Shown: positions 7,002 through 16,226, numbered from the stretch's first letter. The stretch: DNA of 64,000 nt from Ignavibacteria bacterium (GCA_017303675.1 JAFLBX010000001.1:755970-819969); one strand, 5' to 3'. Numbers and translations are program-made. The notes: a model not told the origin generated them from the letters alone.

Positions 7002-8240
7002 ATGAAGCACTTACCCTACTTTGAACTATACAATTTATTAAAACAAAAGTTTGCTTCGGCAGAACGGGAAATTATTATCCCGGAATTAAATATTGTTATA
7101 TCGCGCCGTAAGTTCCGCTCACAGGGGGCAGAGGTTCTGCCCGGGAGGGAGAACTACTGCTGCAGCAAACACGGCTGTACTTTTGCCGGAGAGCGGGCAG
7201 ATGAAATTCCCGGTGAAACAGAGGAGAGATCTATTCTGCATATACCTGATTCAGAAATAAGCTGCAATGAAGAATTCGATTATATTGTGATCGGTAATTC
7301 AGGAAGCCCAGAATCAGCTAAAGCAATAATACTTTTTCACGGGCTCAATGAAAAAAAATGGGATAAATATCTGCCATGGGCTTACAGGCTGCTTGAGAGC
7401 ACCGGCAGGCCGGTGATACTTTTCCCGCTGGCATTTCATATGGACCGCGCGCCAAAAGACTGGTCTTTACCGGCTAATATGAACGCGGCCGCAAGGGAGC
7501 GCGCAAAAGGTGATCTGCTGAACAGCCACACATCTTTTGTTAATGCCGCAATAAGCACAAGGCTTGGCGCAAATCCGCAGCGGTTTTTCTGGTCTGGACT
7601 TGAAAGCTACATTGATGTTACCTCATTTTTGGGCGAGCTTAACAGCGGCAGGGTAAAAGGGTTTTCCCGCGGCACAACGGCAGATATTTTCGGTTATTCG
7701 ATCGGTGCATATTTCGGGATGATACTTATTATGGCCGGCGCCGGCGGGCTGACTGAGAGCTCTAAGCTTTTCGCATTCTGCGGCGGAGCTACACTGGACA
7801 GAATGTACCCGATCTCCAAATACATCCTTGACGCGAAAGCCGCAACGGCAATTGGAAGCTATTACCTTGAGCTTTTGAACAATAATTTTAAAAATACCCC
7901 AAGGCTCAGGCATTATTTAAGCGATGAGCATACAGGTGAGAGCTGTTTTAAGGCTATGCTGTTATACCACCATTACAAGGAGCTGCGCGAAGACCGGCTT
8001 AGGCTTGCCGCAAAACGCATAAGAGCCGCCGCTTTGAGGCTTGATACAGTTGTGCCGCCGGTCGAGGTTATGAATACGCTGCAGGGAGAAATGCGGGATA
8101 TAAATATCACAGTAGATATTGAAGACTTCCCGTACCAATATTCACATGTGAATCCATTTCCTTTAGCCGAAAAACATGCGGAAGAAACAAATAAAGCATT
8201 TCTAAAAATAATGGATAAGGCAAGTGCGTTTTTTGGGTGA
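7002..8240 (+). CDS. DUF6051-type alpha/beta-hydrolase-like protein
   Basis: A 412-residue protein. The segment LFHGLNEKKWDKYLPWA, then RPVILFPLAFHMDRAP, matches the conserved core of DUF6051 proteins known mainly from Bacteroidota. GYSIGAY (about residue 230) has the form of an alpha/beta-hydrolase nucleophile elbow with Ser as candidate nucleophile, and HGLN is the probable oxyanion region. No signal peptide is seen, so it is probably cytoplasmic. The substrate is unknown. It stands alone between repeat-rich spacers. The family call is from memory of the motif, the hydrolase fold from the elbow. Confidence 0.7.
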   Translation: MKHLPYFELYNLLKQKFASAEREIIIPELNIVISRRKFRSQGAEVLPGRENYCCSKHGCTFAGERADEIPGETEERSILHIPDSEISCNEEFDYIVIGNSGSPESAKAIILFHGLNEKKWDKYLPWAYRLLESTGRPVILFPLAFHMDRAPKDWSLPANMNAAARERAKGDLLNSHTSFVNAAISTRLGANPQRFFWSGLESYIDVTSFLGELNSGRVKGFSRGTTADIFGYSIGAYFGMILIMAGAGGLTESSKLFAFCGGATLDRMYPISKYILDAKAATAIGSYYLELLNNNFKNTPRLRHYLSDEHTGESCFKAMLLYHHYKELREDRLRLAAKRIRAAALRLDTVVPPVEVMNTLQGEMRDINITVDIEDFPYQYSHVNPFPLAEKHAEETNKAFLKIMDKASAFFG

Positions 8241-8255
8241 GGAGTTTTAAAAAAG

Positions 8256-8357
8256 ACTCCGTCAGGGGTTTAAGATTTATAGAAAATATTAAAACATAAA
8301 TAATCAACTCCGGAGGAGTCGCATATTATAAATAAACATGTAACCGCATTGCGGTCA
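8256..8357. repeat. cluster of three palindromic repeats after the DUF6051 gene
   Basis: GACTCC..GGGGTTT (8256-8271, imperfect), ACTCC/GGAGT (8307-8319) and AACCGC/GCGGTCA (8342-8357) belong to the same family as the oriC palindromes, lying between converging genes. Stem bases vary but pairing is kept. Confidence 0.7.
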
Positions 8358-8380
8358 CATCACAACGCAAACAGCATGTT

Positions 8381-8857
8381 TTATCTATCAGCGCCGAGGC
8401 CCCAGACCCACTTATGTATATTGTGGGGGAATCCCGGGTGATCGAGGAACATCAAAACACACTCACCGCTTACAACGTTTATACCGCTTAGCTCACAAAA
8501 ACGCACAGCCTTTTCGCTTTCAGCTCCCTGCTGGAACCAGATATTTTTTATTCCCGCCGCAATTGCCTCATTGGCAGCATGTTCCGCTTCGTGCGGCGGA
8601 ACGACTATTATTGCAGCTTCGGGCAGCCGCGGAAGCTGGCTGAGTGAGTTATAGGCTATTAAGTTATCGATTAATTTTGCGGAGGGGTGAACGGGGTAAA
8701 CAGTGTATCCTTTTTTCTTCATTGCGGCAAGTATCATGTTGCCGAACTTTTTCTTTTTCGCCGATGCGCCGAAAAGCGCAAATGAGCGAAGCTTCATAAA
8801 ATTTTCTATTTGCTGTATGTTCTTTTCTTTTTTCATGGGTGTAATATTCCGGTACAT
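8381..8857 (-). CDS. CoA-binding (YccU-like) protein
   Basis: A 158-residue Rossmann-like protein. SFALFGASAKKKKFGN is the nucleotide-binding loop, YPVHPSA the second strand, and AAIIVVPPHEA and IWFQQGAES the following conserved blocks of the CoA_binding_2 family (E. coli YccU, Thermus TTHA1899). Such proteins bind CoA; their physiological role is not settled. An internal Met at residue 8 (codon at about 8836) is an alternative start that would remove a non-conserved lead. It converges with the DUF6051 gene over a repeat cluster. Confidence 0.9.
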   Translation of the reverse strand: MYRNITPMKKEKNIQQIENFMKLRSFALFGASAKKKKFGNMILAAMKKKGYTVYPVHPSAKLIDNLIAYNSLSQLPRLPEAAIIVVPPHEAEHAANEAIAAGIKNIWFQQGAESEKAVRFCELSGINVVSGECVLMFLDHPGFPHNIHKWVWGLGADR

Positions 8858-9026
8858 TCAACAAAATTAAGCGAAACCATGTGATATTTGGTATGACAGG
8901 GGTCAGATGAAACTATGATTAATAATCCGCTAAAAGCTGTTGAATTTGCATAGCATAACTACTCTACGGCAGGTAAATTTGTAAATTGGTTTTTTATATA
9001 TATTACTGAACTAAACTAATATTTAA

Positions 9027-9434
9027 ATGAAAAAAACAGCAATCATTTTAACGGGATTATTTTTTATATTTGCAACGGCTGATATTTTTGCGGATGATAA
9101 ATGGCCGGAGCTTGAAACTTTCCACAAAATAATGTCAACAACATTTCATCCCGCCGAAGAAAACAATTTTGAGCCCATAAAAACACGCATTGGCGAAATG
9201 GTTGAAGCAGCAGCAAAGCTTACTGCAAACCCGGTGCCGGCTGAGTTCAACAAGCCAGATATAATTGATGCAGCCAAAAAACTTGAAGCCGGAACAAAAA
9301 CCCTGGAAGAAAAGATAAAGGCAAACGCATCAAATGAAGATATTTTTAAAGAGCTTAACTCGCTGCACGATACCTTCCACACAATAGTAGGTTTATGTAA
9401 CCCGAAGGAAGAGCATAAGGACGAGAAGAAGTAG
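9027..9434 (+). CDS. exported helical protein of unknown function
   Basis: A 135-residue protein with a clear signal peptide (MKKTAIILTGLFFIFATADIFA), followed by about 110 residues that look almost wholly alpha-helical and end in a charged HKDEKK tail. The pattern (paired helices, LHDTFHTIVGLC near the end) is reminiscent of the cytochrome c' helical-bundle fold. However, there is no CxxCH heme motif, so no heme is claimed. Probably periplasmic. No neighbour suggests a pathway. Confidence 0.65.
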   Translation: MKKTAIILTGLFFIFATADIFADDKWPELETFHKIMSTTFHPAEENNFEPIKTRIGEMVEAAAKLTANPVPAEFNKPDIIDAAKKLEAGTKTLEEKIKANASNEDIFKELNSLHDTFHTIVGLCNPKEEHKDEKK

Positions 9435-9736
9435 AGGTTGATATTTAAGTCCCCCTTTTAAAGGGGGACAATTTCTATAATAACCCCTGCATTGATAATC
9501 AAAGAATTTTTTACCGGGATTCCGAGATTCACGCCGGGGATTTTTATTTTTGTTAGCATTAAGTTTTCAAATCCCCATCGCCGTTTATCGAAAATTATTG
9601 CTGTGGTACAATTTACATTTTTTAGAAAAATATAAATTTCCTCCCCCTTTAGAAGGGGGACTTATTGGCATTAATTTTCGTGAAAACCATTCGCTTCACA
9701 TGTCATTACATTCCGTGTGAAGCTCAGGATTAAATA
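9435..9736. repeat. intergenic region bounded by two CCCCC/GGGGG palindromes
   Basis: No gene is seen in these 302 bases. GTCCCCCTTT/AAAGGGGGAC (9449-9469) and CCCCCTT/AAGGGGG (9643-9659) lie near the ends, about 175 bases apart, and both are followed or preceded by similar GGGGGAC.. text. The layout is like a small non-autonomous mobile element, but no target-site duplication was found. Confidence 0.45.
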
Positions 9737-10822
9737 TCACTTCATATATTCTTCCTTAAGAAGGTAATAATATGCAGGCATCATGTGGTGAGCAAAGGCG
9801 CCTGCAATGCCGCCGGTTGAAAAGAATTTCTGTTTATACTCTTCTGTTGGCATTAATATAACCGGCGAGCCGGTTACGGTATAATCCATTGAGCTTACAT
9901 ATTTCGGCTCTTTAAATTCCGGCAGGAATTTATTAATTATTTTATAAATCTCTTTGCCCGTGTATTTTATAAGTACATCTCTTGCGTCATCCATATCACC
10001 AAGTACCGATCTTTGAATAAGTCCAATTACTACGCGGGGGAAAAATCCAAGGTTTGCAGCAAGTGTTGAATCAACCGGTGTGAACGGATCGTTATGTTTA
10101 AAGTCATACCGCGTCTGAACTGTCGGCGGCATTTGCGGGACCCAGTCCATTTGATTAACCACGCGGTGAGACCATCCTCCGCGGGTGATGAACTCAAAAT
10201 CATACGCGTAATAAAGATTGCCCGGCTTTGGGGCGGCGCTGCAATAGGTTTTAAATGTGATATCATTTGGCAGCGTGCCGTATGGCAGGTAATAAAAGTA
10301 TGAGCGCATCAGGTAGGCGATTGCCGCACCCTGGCTGTGCCCGAAGAGAATAAAATCCTTTACACCTTTTGCATAATACTCATTTATCTTTTCTATTATC
10401 GATGGCGCGAGGAATTTCATTCCGAGCAGGAATCCGGTATGAACCGCCGCATTTTTATCTGAGGCAAGCTTGTAGCTGAATACTTCCCTGCCGAATTTCA
10501 GCGAACCTTCGGCAGGTACCAATGGCGCGTAGAAATCAAGCATCCATGATCTTTCGGTGGCAATTGTGCCGCGGATATTTATTACAGCAACGGAGTCGCT
10601 GCTGAGCCACATATCCCAAAGGTTATCAAGCCCAACAGTTTCGCTGCGGTAAACATGCTGCCACCCGTAGGGATATGGATCTTGCGGCGGAAATTTTAAA
10701 GTATCGGTAAATCTTTCGGTCATTTCAAGGCAGCGGGCATATTCATTTGCATCAAAGCCCGGTTTAAGCCTTTGTGAAAATATTAAAGCCGGAACGAACA
10801 GAAAAAGTAATATATATTTCAT
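9737..10822 (-). CDS. exported class 3-type lipase
   Basis: About 361 residues from the ATG at 10822, giving a clean signal peptide (MKYILLFLFVPALIFS, cut before Q). An upstream TTG at 10843 would add seven residues in front of the signal and is less likely. GHSQGAAIAY (161-170) is the nucleophile elbow with Ser163. INIRGT (around residue 82-86) is the region preceding the lid, and NQMDWVPQMPP supplies a candidate catalytic Asp. This arrangement matches lipase class 3 (fungal-type, PF01764) proteins, which hydrolyse acylglycerols. It is secreted or periplasmic and apparently monocistronic. Confidence 0.85.
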   Translation of the reverse strand: MKYILLFLFVPALIFSQRLKPGFDANEYARCLEMTERFTDTLKFPPQDPYPYGWQHVYRSETVGLDNLWDMWLSSDSVAVINIRGTIATERSWMLDFYAPLVPAEGSLKFGREVFSYKLASDKNAAVHTGFLLGMKFLAPSIIEKINEYYAKGVKDFILFGHSQGAAIAYLMRSYFYYLPYGTLPNDITFKTYCSAAPKPGNLYYAYDFEFITRGGWSHRVVNQMDWVPQMPPTVQTRYDFKHNDPFTPVDSTLAANLGFFPRVVIGLIQRSVLGDMDDARDVLIKYTGKEIYKIINKFLPEFKEPKYVSSMDYTVTGSPVILMPTEEYKQKFFSTGGIAGAFAHHMMPAYYYLLKEEYMK

Positions 10823-10999
10823 ACCAGAATAAAATTTTGACAAAGATACTTAAATTATTGTTAACTGCAAAGTAACATGGTTTCACATGCTGTTCTATTA
10901 GATTTACTGCTGTAATTTTCTTCATTTAACCATTTAACAAATAAGAGTATATTGTTATAATTCATAAAATTAATTAATAATTTTTACTGTTGTAAACTT

Positions 11000-11479
11000 A
11001 TGAAAAAACAATTCTTTTTAGGAGTATTTTTAATTTTTATTTCATCTGTGCTTTATTCCCAGGTTTATGGTACTTTTAAAACAAGGTTTATTGTGAACGA
11101 TGACTCCACCAACGCTAAGAATATTGTTCAGGAAAAGACATCGGTATTTATTGAGCCGCTTGGAGTTTTCGGCAGCCATGAAGACCTGGGTAAATATTCC
11201 TTTGTATGGAAGAGCAAGAAAAATTCCAAAGAAGTGGTTGAATCAACATTCAACCTGCCAACAGCGGAAAGTGATGATTTTGTATTTGAATGGGGACCGT
11301 ACAACGATAAATATGACGCATCCGGAAACCGCGTTACAAAATTCAACATTCTATCAGGCAGCGTAAGAACTGAAATTTCAGGAAAGACGATAAGATATTA
11401 TTTTAACGCAGTTGGCGAAGATGAAGGCAAAAAGATAGAAATGCGCGACGGAGTTTTTGAATATACTCTTTTGAATTAA
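11000..11479 (+). CDS. exported protein of unknown function
   Basis: A 159-residue protein with a signal peptide ending VLYSQ, typical for this lineage, followed by a beta-rich domain (alternating strands such as YGTFKTRFIVND, IRYYFNAVGED). I do not recognise a family. It lies 25 bases upstream of cysS on the same strand and may share a transcript, although functional linkage is doubtful. Confidence 0.65.
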   Translation: MKKQFFLGVFLIFISSVLYSQVYGTFKTRFIVNDDSTNAKNIVQEKTSVFIEPLGVFGSHEDLGKYSFVWKSKKNSKEVVESTFNLPTAESDDFVFEWGPYNDKYDASGNRVTKFNILSGSVRTEISGKTIRYYFNAVGEDEGKKIEMRDGVFEYTLLN

Positions 11480-11504
11480 ACGGTTTAATAAATTATAATT
11501 TTGA

Positions 11505-12926
11505 ATGGATATAAAGCTTTTTAATACATTAGGCAGGCAGAAACAGGTATTTGAGCCGATAGAAGCAGGCAAAGCAGGGCTCTATACCTGCGGTCCGACT
11601 GTATATGACTTCCAGCATATCGGCAACTTCAGGACATTTATGTTCGAAGACCTGCTTAAGCGCGTGCTGATATATAACGGATACGAAGTTACGCACATTA
11701 TGAACATTACCGATGTGGGTCATTTAGTTAGTGATGGCGATGAAGGTGAAGATAAAATGGAAAAGGGCTCTGCCCGTACCGGCAAGACCGTCTGGGAAAT
11801 TGCCGAGTATTACACGCAGTTCTTCCTTGATGACGCAAAAGCGCTGAACCTGTTACCTCCTACAAAATATACCAAGGCTACCGATTATATTCAGGAGCAG
11901 ATCGATATGGTTAAGTGCCTGGATGATAAAGGCTATACGTATGTAACCAGTGACGGCGTGTATTTTGATACATCAAAGCTAAAAGATTACGGCAAGCTTG
12001 CAAATCTTGATATCGAAGGGCTTGAAGAAGGCTCGCGCATACAGTTTTCTGCCGAGAAGAAAAATAAAACCGATTTTGCGCTGTGGAAATTTTCACCTAA
12101 AGATACAGACACAAAGCGTCAAATGGAGTGGGATTCACCCTGGGGCAAAGGATTCCCCGGTTGGCATATTGAGTGCTCCGCAATGTCGAGGAAATATCTC
12201 GGTGATACTTTCGATATTCACTGCGGCGGAATAGATCACATACCGGTACACCACACCAACGAAATTGCGCAGTCAGAAGCCTGCACAGGCAAGCCGTTTG
12301 CGCATTACTGGATGCACGGCGCGTTTCTTGAGGAAGAATCAGGCAAGATGAGCAAATCAAAGGGTGAGTTCTTAAGGGTTGAAACACTAATTAAGCACGG
12401 CTACACACCGATGGATTACCGCTACCTGTGCCTTGGCACGCATTACCGCAAGCGGCTGCTTTTCAGCTGGGAAATACTTGAGCAGGCTAAAACCGCAATG
12501 ACAAGGCTTAAGCAGAATGTGCAGCAGATACGCGATGAAGCTAGTAAAAATTTTGATGAGCGCGATGCATCACTGCCCGAAGGCGAGAGGGAGAAATTCC
12601 TTGAAGCGGTGAACGATGACCTGAACATGCCGCAGGCACTTGCAGTGCTGTGGGGTGTTGTAAGAAATGATAAGCTAACAGCAATTGAAAAGATGAAATT
12701 GGTAAATGATTTCAACCGTGTGCTTGGTTTGGATCTTGATAAAGATATAGAAGCAGGAAGTACGAACGTTCCGGCAGAAATTATGGAGCTTGTTGAGGAG
12801 CGTATTGCCGCAAAAAAAGCTAAGGACTTCAAGAAGGCTGACGCACTGCGCGATGAATTAAAATCGCTCGGCTGGGAAGTACTGGATAAGAAGGATGGAG
12901 TTGAAGTGAAGGAAATCGGGAAGTAG
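11505..12926 (+). CDS. cysS: cysteinyl-tRNA synthetase
   Basis: A 473-residue class I aminoacyl-tRNA synthetase that charges tRNA-Cys. TCGPTVYDFQHIGN (about 28-41) contains the first zinc-ligand cysteine and the HIGH-type motif. GWHIECSAM and HHTNEIAQSEA give the further zinc ligands. KMSKS appears at about residue 281. The C-terminal helical anticodon-binding part ends at residue 473, a normal length. ATG start with no strong ribosome site, like most genes here. Confidence 0.98.
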   Translation: MDIKLFNTLGRQKQVFEPIEAGKAGLYTCGPTVYDFQHIGNFRTFMFEDLLKRVLIYNGYEVTHIMNITDVGHLVSDGDEGEDKMEKGSARTGKTVWEIAEYYTQFFLDDAKALNLLPPTKYTKATDYIQEQIDMVKCLDDKGYTYVTSDGVYFDTSKLKDYGKLANLDIEGLEEGSRIQFSAEKKNKTDFALWKFSPKDTDTKRQMEWDSPWGKGFPGWHIECSAMSRKYLGDTFDIHCGGIDHIPVHHTNEIAQSEACTGKPFAHYWMHGAFLEEESGKMSKSKGEFLRVETLIKHGYTPMDYRYLCLGTHYRKRLLFSWEILEQAKTAMTRLKQNVQQIRDEASKNFDERDASLPEGEREKFLEAVNDDLNMPQALAVLWGVVRNDKLTAIEKMKLVNDFNRVLGLDLDKDIEAGSTNVPAEIMELVEERIAAKKAKDFKKADALRDELKSLGWEVLDKKDGVEVKEIGK

Positions 12927-12942
12927 GAGTTTAAAATTACGA

Positions 12943-13935
12943 ATGAAATCTTCTTTGAAAATATTGGTTTTGTTGATATCTGGTATTACTTACTCACAGA
13001 ATTATAATATCCCAGAACAGCAAAACAGTGAGGCATTAAAATCTATTAAAATAATAGAGAGTATAATGCATTCACTTGATACAACTTTTAATGCTACATG
13101 GGAAACGAATAGACCGGAAAAAATTGACTCAATTTGTTATAGCCACAAAACCCAGTTTGATATATTGTTAGAAAAGAATGGAAGGTATCGGGAAATAACT
13201 CAGCTGGGAAACAGACTGGAGTACTATGATCATACTTTAGGTGAACTGAAAGTAAGATATGTAATATTTGATAATAATTTATGGAAGATTAAATTTAACT
13301 TTGACTTTACTTACGTTAATACAGACGACACCCTGTATTATTATCAACCAAGTATAAATTTTTTGGATTCGATTAAAACCACCACTCAACTTCCTATAAA
13401 GTTTGAATATTCGGTTTATGAAAAAGAAATCATGGGCTATAGCTATACATTTGTTTTTCCTAGAATAGACTATGAATTAAGAAAATATTTCAAAGGAAAA
13501 CTGAAACCCTATATGGAGGTAAAAAATAAAGACAGTGAATTCAAAAAGGATGTTGAATTTGTAAATGACCCGATTAATTTATTAGTATATGGATTTGCCT
13601 GCGGAATCGGGGGGACTCCGCCTGACGGACTCTGGGAATTTGCCAAAATTATACATTATAAGAAAATTTACCTTGCCGAAGAATTACTTTTTTCCCCAAA
13701 CCCTGTTACGAGATTGATGGCTCATGATGCAGTAGAATTTTATATAAAAACTAACTTCTATTTTCCAGGCACAAAGATTATTAAACAGCTTAAAGAAATA
13801 GAAAAAGACGAAACAATTATTCGAACTTGTTGGGGATGTTCTTTCGAAAATATTTCAATGAAAGAAGCAAACATTAAAGCTGCAGGCAATAAAAAACATT
13901 TATATGAAGATTTTATTTTTCTAAAGAATTTTTAG
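12943..13935 (+). CDS. exported protein of unknown function
   Basis: A 330-residue protein with a signal peptide (KILVLLISGITYSQ). The mature part is rich in Tyr, Asn and charged residues, with a glycine-rich turn FACGIGGTPPDGLW in the middle and two cysteines (CWGC) near the C-terminus. The gene is noticeably more AT-rich than cysS just upstream (17 bases away), which might indicate recent arrival. No family was recognised. Confidence 0.65.
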   Translation: MKSSLKILVLLISGITYSQNYNIPEQQNSEALKSIKIIESIMHSLDTTFNATWETNRPEKIDSICYSHKTQFDILLEKNGRYREITQLGNRLEYYDHTLGELKVRYVIFDNNLWKIKFNFDFTYVNTDDTLYYYQPSINFLDSIKTTTQLPIKFEYSVYEKEIMGYSYTFVFPRIDYELRKYFKGKLKPYMEVKNKDSEFKKDVEFVNDPINLLVYGFACGIGGTPPDGLWEFAKIIHYKKIYLAEELLFSPNPVTRLMAHDAVEFYIKTNFYFPGTKIIKQLKEIEKDETIIRTCWGCSFENISMKEANIKAAGNKKHLYEDFIFLKNF

Positions 13936-13957
13936 AAATATTAACTTATATGTCATA

Positions 13958-14305
13958 ATGAAAAAACTACTCGCTTCTTTATTCTTTCTTGTTTTAATTT
14001 TAGCAGCGCAGAATATTTACTCACAAAAAGCCTATGATGTTGAAGGTAGGTATGCTATCGGTAAAACATATTGTACCATTGAGTGGAGCGAAAGCTCGAA
14101 AGCTTTCCGCGTCTATTGGGATAACGGCACCGGCTATACGCTGCTGTTCTACAGCGATGAATACCCGAACGGCAATATTGTTTACACTGAATATGAAAAT
14201 GACGGCGTAACATATACCGGGACATTCACATTTACAGACAGCGCATGCAATACAGGCACATATGACAGGTGGGACGGCAAACAGTTTTCGATAAGGAAGC
14301 GGTAA
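13958..14305 (+). CDS. small exported protein of unknown function
   Basis: A 115-residue protein with a signal peptide (MKKLLASLFFLVLILAAQ...YSQ). The remainder is a compact beta-rich domain with repeated aromatic/Gly/Thr strands (FRVYWDNGTGYTLLFY, GTFTFTDSACNTGTYD). It is possibly co-transcribed with the preceding exported protein (22-base gap). No function is assigned. Confidence 0.6.
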   Translation: MKKLLASLFFLVLILAAQNIYSQKAYDVEGRYAIGKTYCTIEWSESSKAFRVYWDNGTGYTLLFYSDEYPNGNIVYTEYENDGVTYTGTFTFTDSACNTGTYDRWDGKQFSIRKR

Positions 14306-14449
14306 AACGACCCCTCCCCATGCAACGCTGAATAGAAAATAATATTATATTGTTGCGCTATTAGAGGTAACATATGGTCTTTATTATGACTTTTTGGGTA
14401 TTTTTGAACATCAGTTGAAGTCCACTGAAATAATAGTTATATTTAATAT

Positions 14450-14650
14450 ATGAAATCAATAGTAATAACACCAAAAACCCGCACCGAACTGGATTTATTA
14501 TCAGCGCTTTTGAAAAAGCTAAATATAGAGGCAGCATATATAAATCCGGAAGAGAAAGAAGATTTAGGATTGAAAATATTAATGAGGCAGTCAGATAGAA
14601 AAAAGATTGTTCCCAAAAGCAAGGTTATCAGAAAACTTAAGTCAGCATGA
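14450..14650 (+). CDS. putative antitoxin of a RelE/ParE-type pair
   Basis: A 66-residue basic/acidic protein whose stop overlaps the start of the toxin gene (ATGA). Such proteins, with a short N-terminal beta-strand (SIVITPKTRTELDLL) and a disordered C-terminus, are the usual antitoxin partners of RelE/ParE toxins. They bind and neutralise the toxin and often repress the operon. The call rests on position and size more than on sequence motifs. Confidence 0.75.
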   Translation: MKSIVITPKTRTELDLLSALLKKLNIEAAYINPEEKEDLGLKILMRQSDRKKIVPKSKVIRKLKSA

Positions 14651-14913
14651 AAATAGTTTTTCTTTCAAAATTTTACAAGGATTTAGGTAAAATTAAAGAT
14701 AAGAATACGAGGGAGCGGCTTTTGAAAATTATTGAAGAGATCGAATCTGCCAACTCCCTTTTGGATATTAACAATATAAAAAAATTATCGGGAGATAAAA
14801 TATCCTATCGAATCAGACTTGGTGACTATAGATTAGGAATTTTTTATGAAAACAATACAGTTGAACTTGTTCGTTTTGTTCACAGAAAAGATATATATAA
14901 AGTTTTTCCATAA
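14647..14913 (+). CDS. RelE/ParE-family toxin
   Basis: An 88-residue protein. It begins with the strand MKIVFLSKFYKDLGKI, then two helices, and ends with YRIRLGDYRLGIFYE and FVHRKDIYKVFP, the classic RelE/ParE core with conserved Arg and the terminal HR(K)DIY segment. RelE-like members cut ribosome-bound mRNA; ParE-like members poison gyrase. The sequence alone does not decide which. The coupled start with the antitoxin (4-base overlap) supports a functional type II module. Confidence 0.9.
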   Translation: MKIVFLSKFYKDLGKIKDKNTRERLLKIIEEIESANSLLDINNIKKLSGDKISYRIRLGDYRLGIFYENNTVELVRFVHRKDIYKVFP

Positions 14914-14944
14914 AGCCGTTTAATTGTGCGCCTCCAAGTCTCCG

Positions 14945-14957
14945 CCTGGAAACCAGG
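14945..14957. repeat. short palindrome downstream of the toxin gene
   Basis: CCTGG-AAA-CCAGG within a stretch beginning GCGCCTCCAAGTCTCCG. No T-run follows. It probably belongs to yet another repeat, seen once here. Confidence 0.3.
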
Positions 14958-15089
14958 GAAAACGGAAAGATTGCATCCTTCCTACCGCTTCATGGTTTTT
15001 AGGCAGGTGTCACTTCGTTCCCCGCAGAATATTTCAAAATTGAAACAAAAGTCCTTTACGCCAAGTATCATATAAAAAAGGAGATTACA

Positions 15090-16178
15090 ATGATTTCTCT
15101 GTTTATTTCTCTGATGCTGATCTTCACAGTATGTACTAACTCTGCTGAACTGCCGGGCGCTGATAAAACTACCCGTGATACTTGCCGCAGTATGGCTGAG
15201 GCAGAAAGTCTTGCCAATAAAGATGCCGTTATTTACGGATGGCTGCAGAAATACACACCCGTTACACAGGGCAAAGGGAGAAACCATATGTTCTGGCATT
15301 GGGAAATAGAATTTCCGGACGGTTCAAGCATTCCCGTAGTCAGTAAGGATAAATCCGACGGCGAATCCATAGTATTTGATGAATACGCATTTTCTAATGT
15401 AGTGATATACGGAAAAATATTTTTCGGCACTATCATTGGTGATGGTGACCCTTCTCATCAGAGCGCAAGCGGTTACAGGATAGACGCAGACGGTATTGAT
15501 TTTCTGCCGGGCTATGAGCCTCAGAATAAAGTTGATACATGCAGAATATTCATTGACCTTGAAGCCAATGCGAACAAAAAGATCATAGCAGCAGGAAAGC
15601 TGCTTAAATATGAACCGCCGCATGACGGCAGCAAGCTTGGCGATGAAATGATATGGGGATATGTTCTGGAAATGCCCGACGGAACCATTCTGCCCCTAAA
15701 AAAAACCGGCGATGACCTTGAACCTGAATCTTTTATTAAACGCGATGTTTATATTTACGGCTTTTTAAAGCATGGCATAATTTTCGGCAGTGAAAATACT
15801 GCCAATTTGAAAGGTTACAGGCTTGACCCACTGGAAATTAAAGTAAACGAAAAAGGAAACGTAATACCGCTTAACGAACTGAAGATCAAAATGAACCTTA
15901 CTGAATTTAATGAAGATGGTTACCGTGTCCGCCCAGACGGCGAAAAAAGCACGGCGCATTATGAGTTTTGTATTCCCGCAAATGATTCGATACTGGCAGA
16001 AATAAAAGCGATGGATCCCATGGCCGAGGTCATGAAAGGTTCCAAAGGCCGCTCAGGCTGCACAGATAAAGAGTGGCTTGTAATTTCATCAACACGCAAA
16101 ACCGGATTCAAAGATATAATTAAAAAACAGGCAGAGCTTCAGTATGTGAGGAAAATTACAGAGACGTTTTGGGAGTGA
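15090..16178 (+). CDS. exported protein with two tandem beta-barrel-like repeats
   Basis: A 362-residue protein with an N-terminal signal (FISLMLIFTVCTNSA). Two homologous halves are visible: residues about 43-137 and about 164-250 share the order (xI)YGxLxKY, then W(x)EFPDG or LEMPDG with a following IP/LPL, then VxIYGxxxxGIIxG, then GYR and DPLEI/DADGIDF. This suggests an internal duplication of a small OB-like beta domain. The C-terminal 110 residues differ. Unlike most genes here, it has a strong Shine-Dalgarno AAAGGAG eight bases before ATG. The function is unknown. Confidence 0.7.
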   Translation: MISLFISLMLIFTVCTNSAELPGADKTTRDTCRSMAEAESLANKDAVIYGWLQKYTPVTQGKGRNHMFWHWEIEFPDGSSIPVVSKDKSDGESIVFDEYAFSNVVIYGKIFFGTIIGDGDPSHQSASGYRIDADGIDFLPGYEPQNKVDTCRIFIDLEANANKKIIAAGKLLKYEPPHDGSKLGDEMIWGYVLEMPDGTILPLKKTGDDLEPESFIKRDVYIYGFLKHGIIFGSENTANLKGYRLDPLEIKVNEKGNVIPLNELKIKMNLTEFNEDGYRVRPDGEKSTAHYEFCIPANDSILAEIKAMDPMAEVMKGSKGRSGCTDKEWLVISSTRKTGFKDIIKKQAELQYVRKITETFWE

Positions 16179-16192
16179 GTAGAAGCGAAACG

Positions 16193-16219
16193 TCAAATGT
16201 CAAAGCTCAAATGTCAAAA
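16193..16219. repeat. intergenic CAAATGTCAAAA double repeat, copy 2
   Basis: Two CAAATGTCAAA units, like 2190-2217, immediately after the stop of the preceding gene and directly followed by a REP element. Confidence 0.7.
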
Positions 16220-16226
16220 ATATTTT

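Noticed and set aside
9027-9434. Cytochrome c' assignment for the small helical exported protein
   Set aside because: No CxxCH heme motif is present; only overall helical pattern is similar.
14914-15089. Riboswitch upstream of the duplicated-domain protein
   Set aside because: Only a short CCTGG palindrome and repeat-like text are visible; no known aptamer core is recognised.
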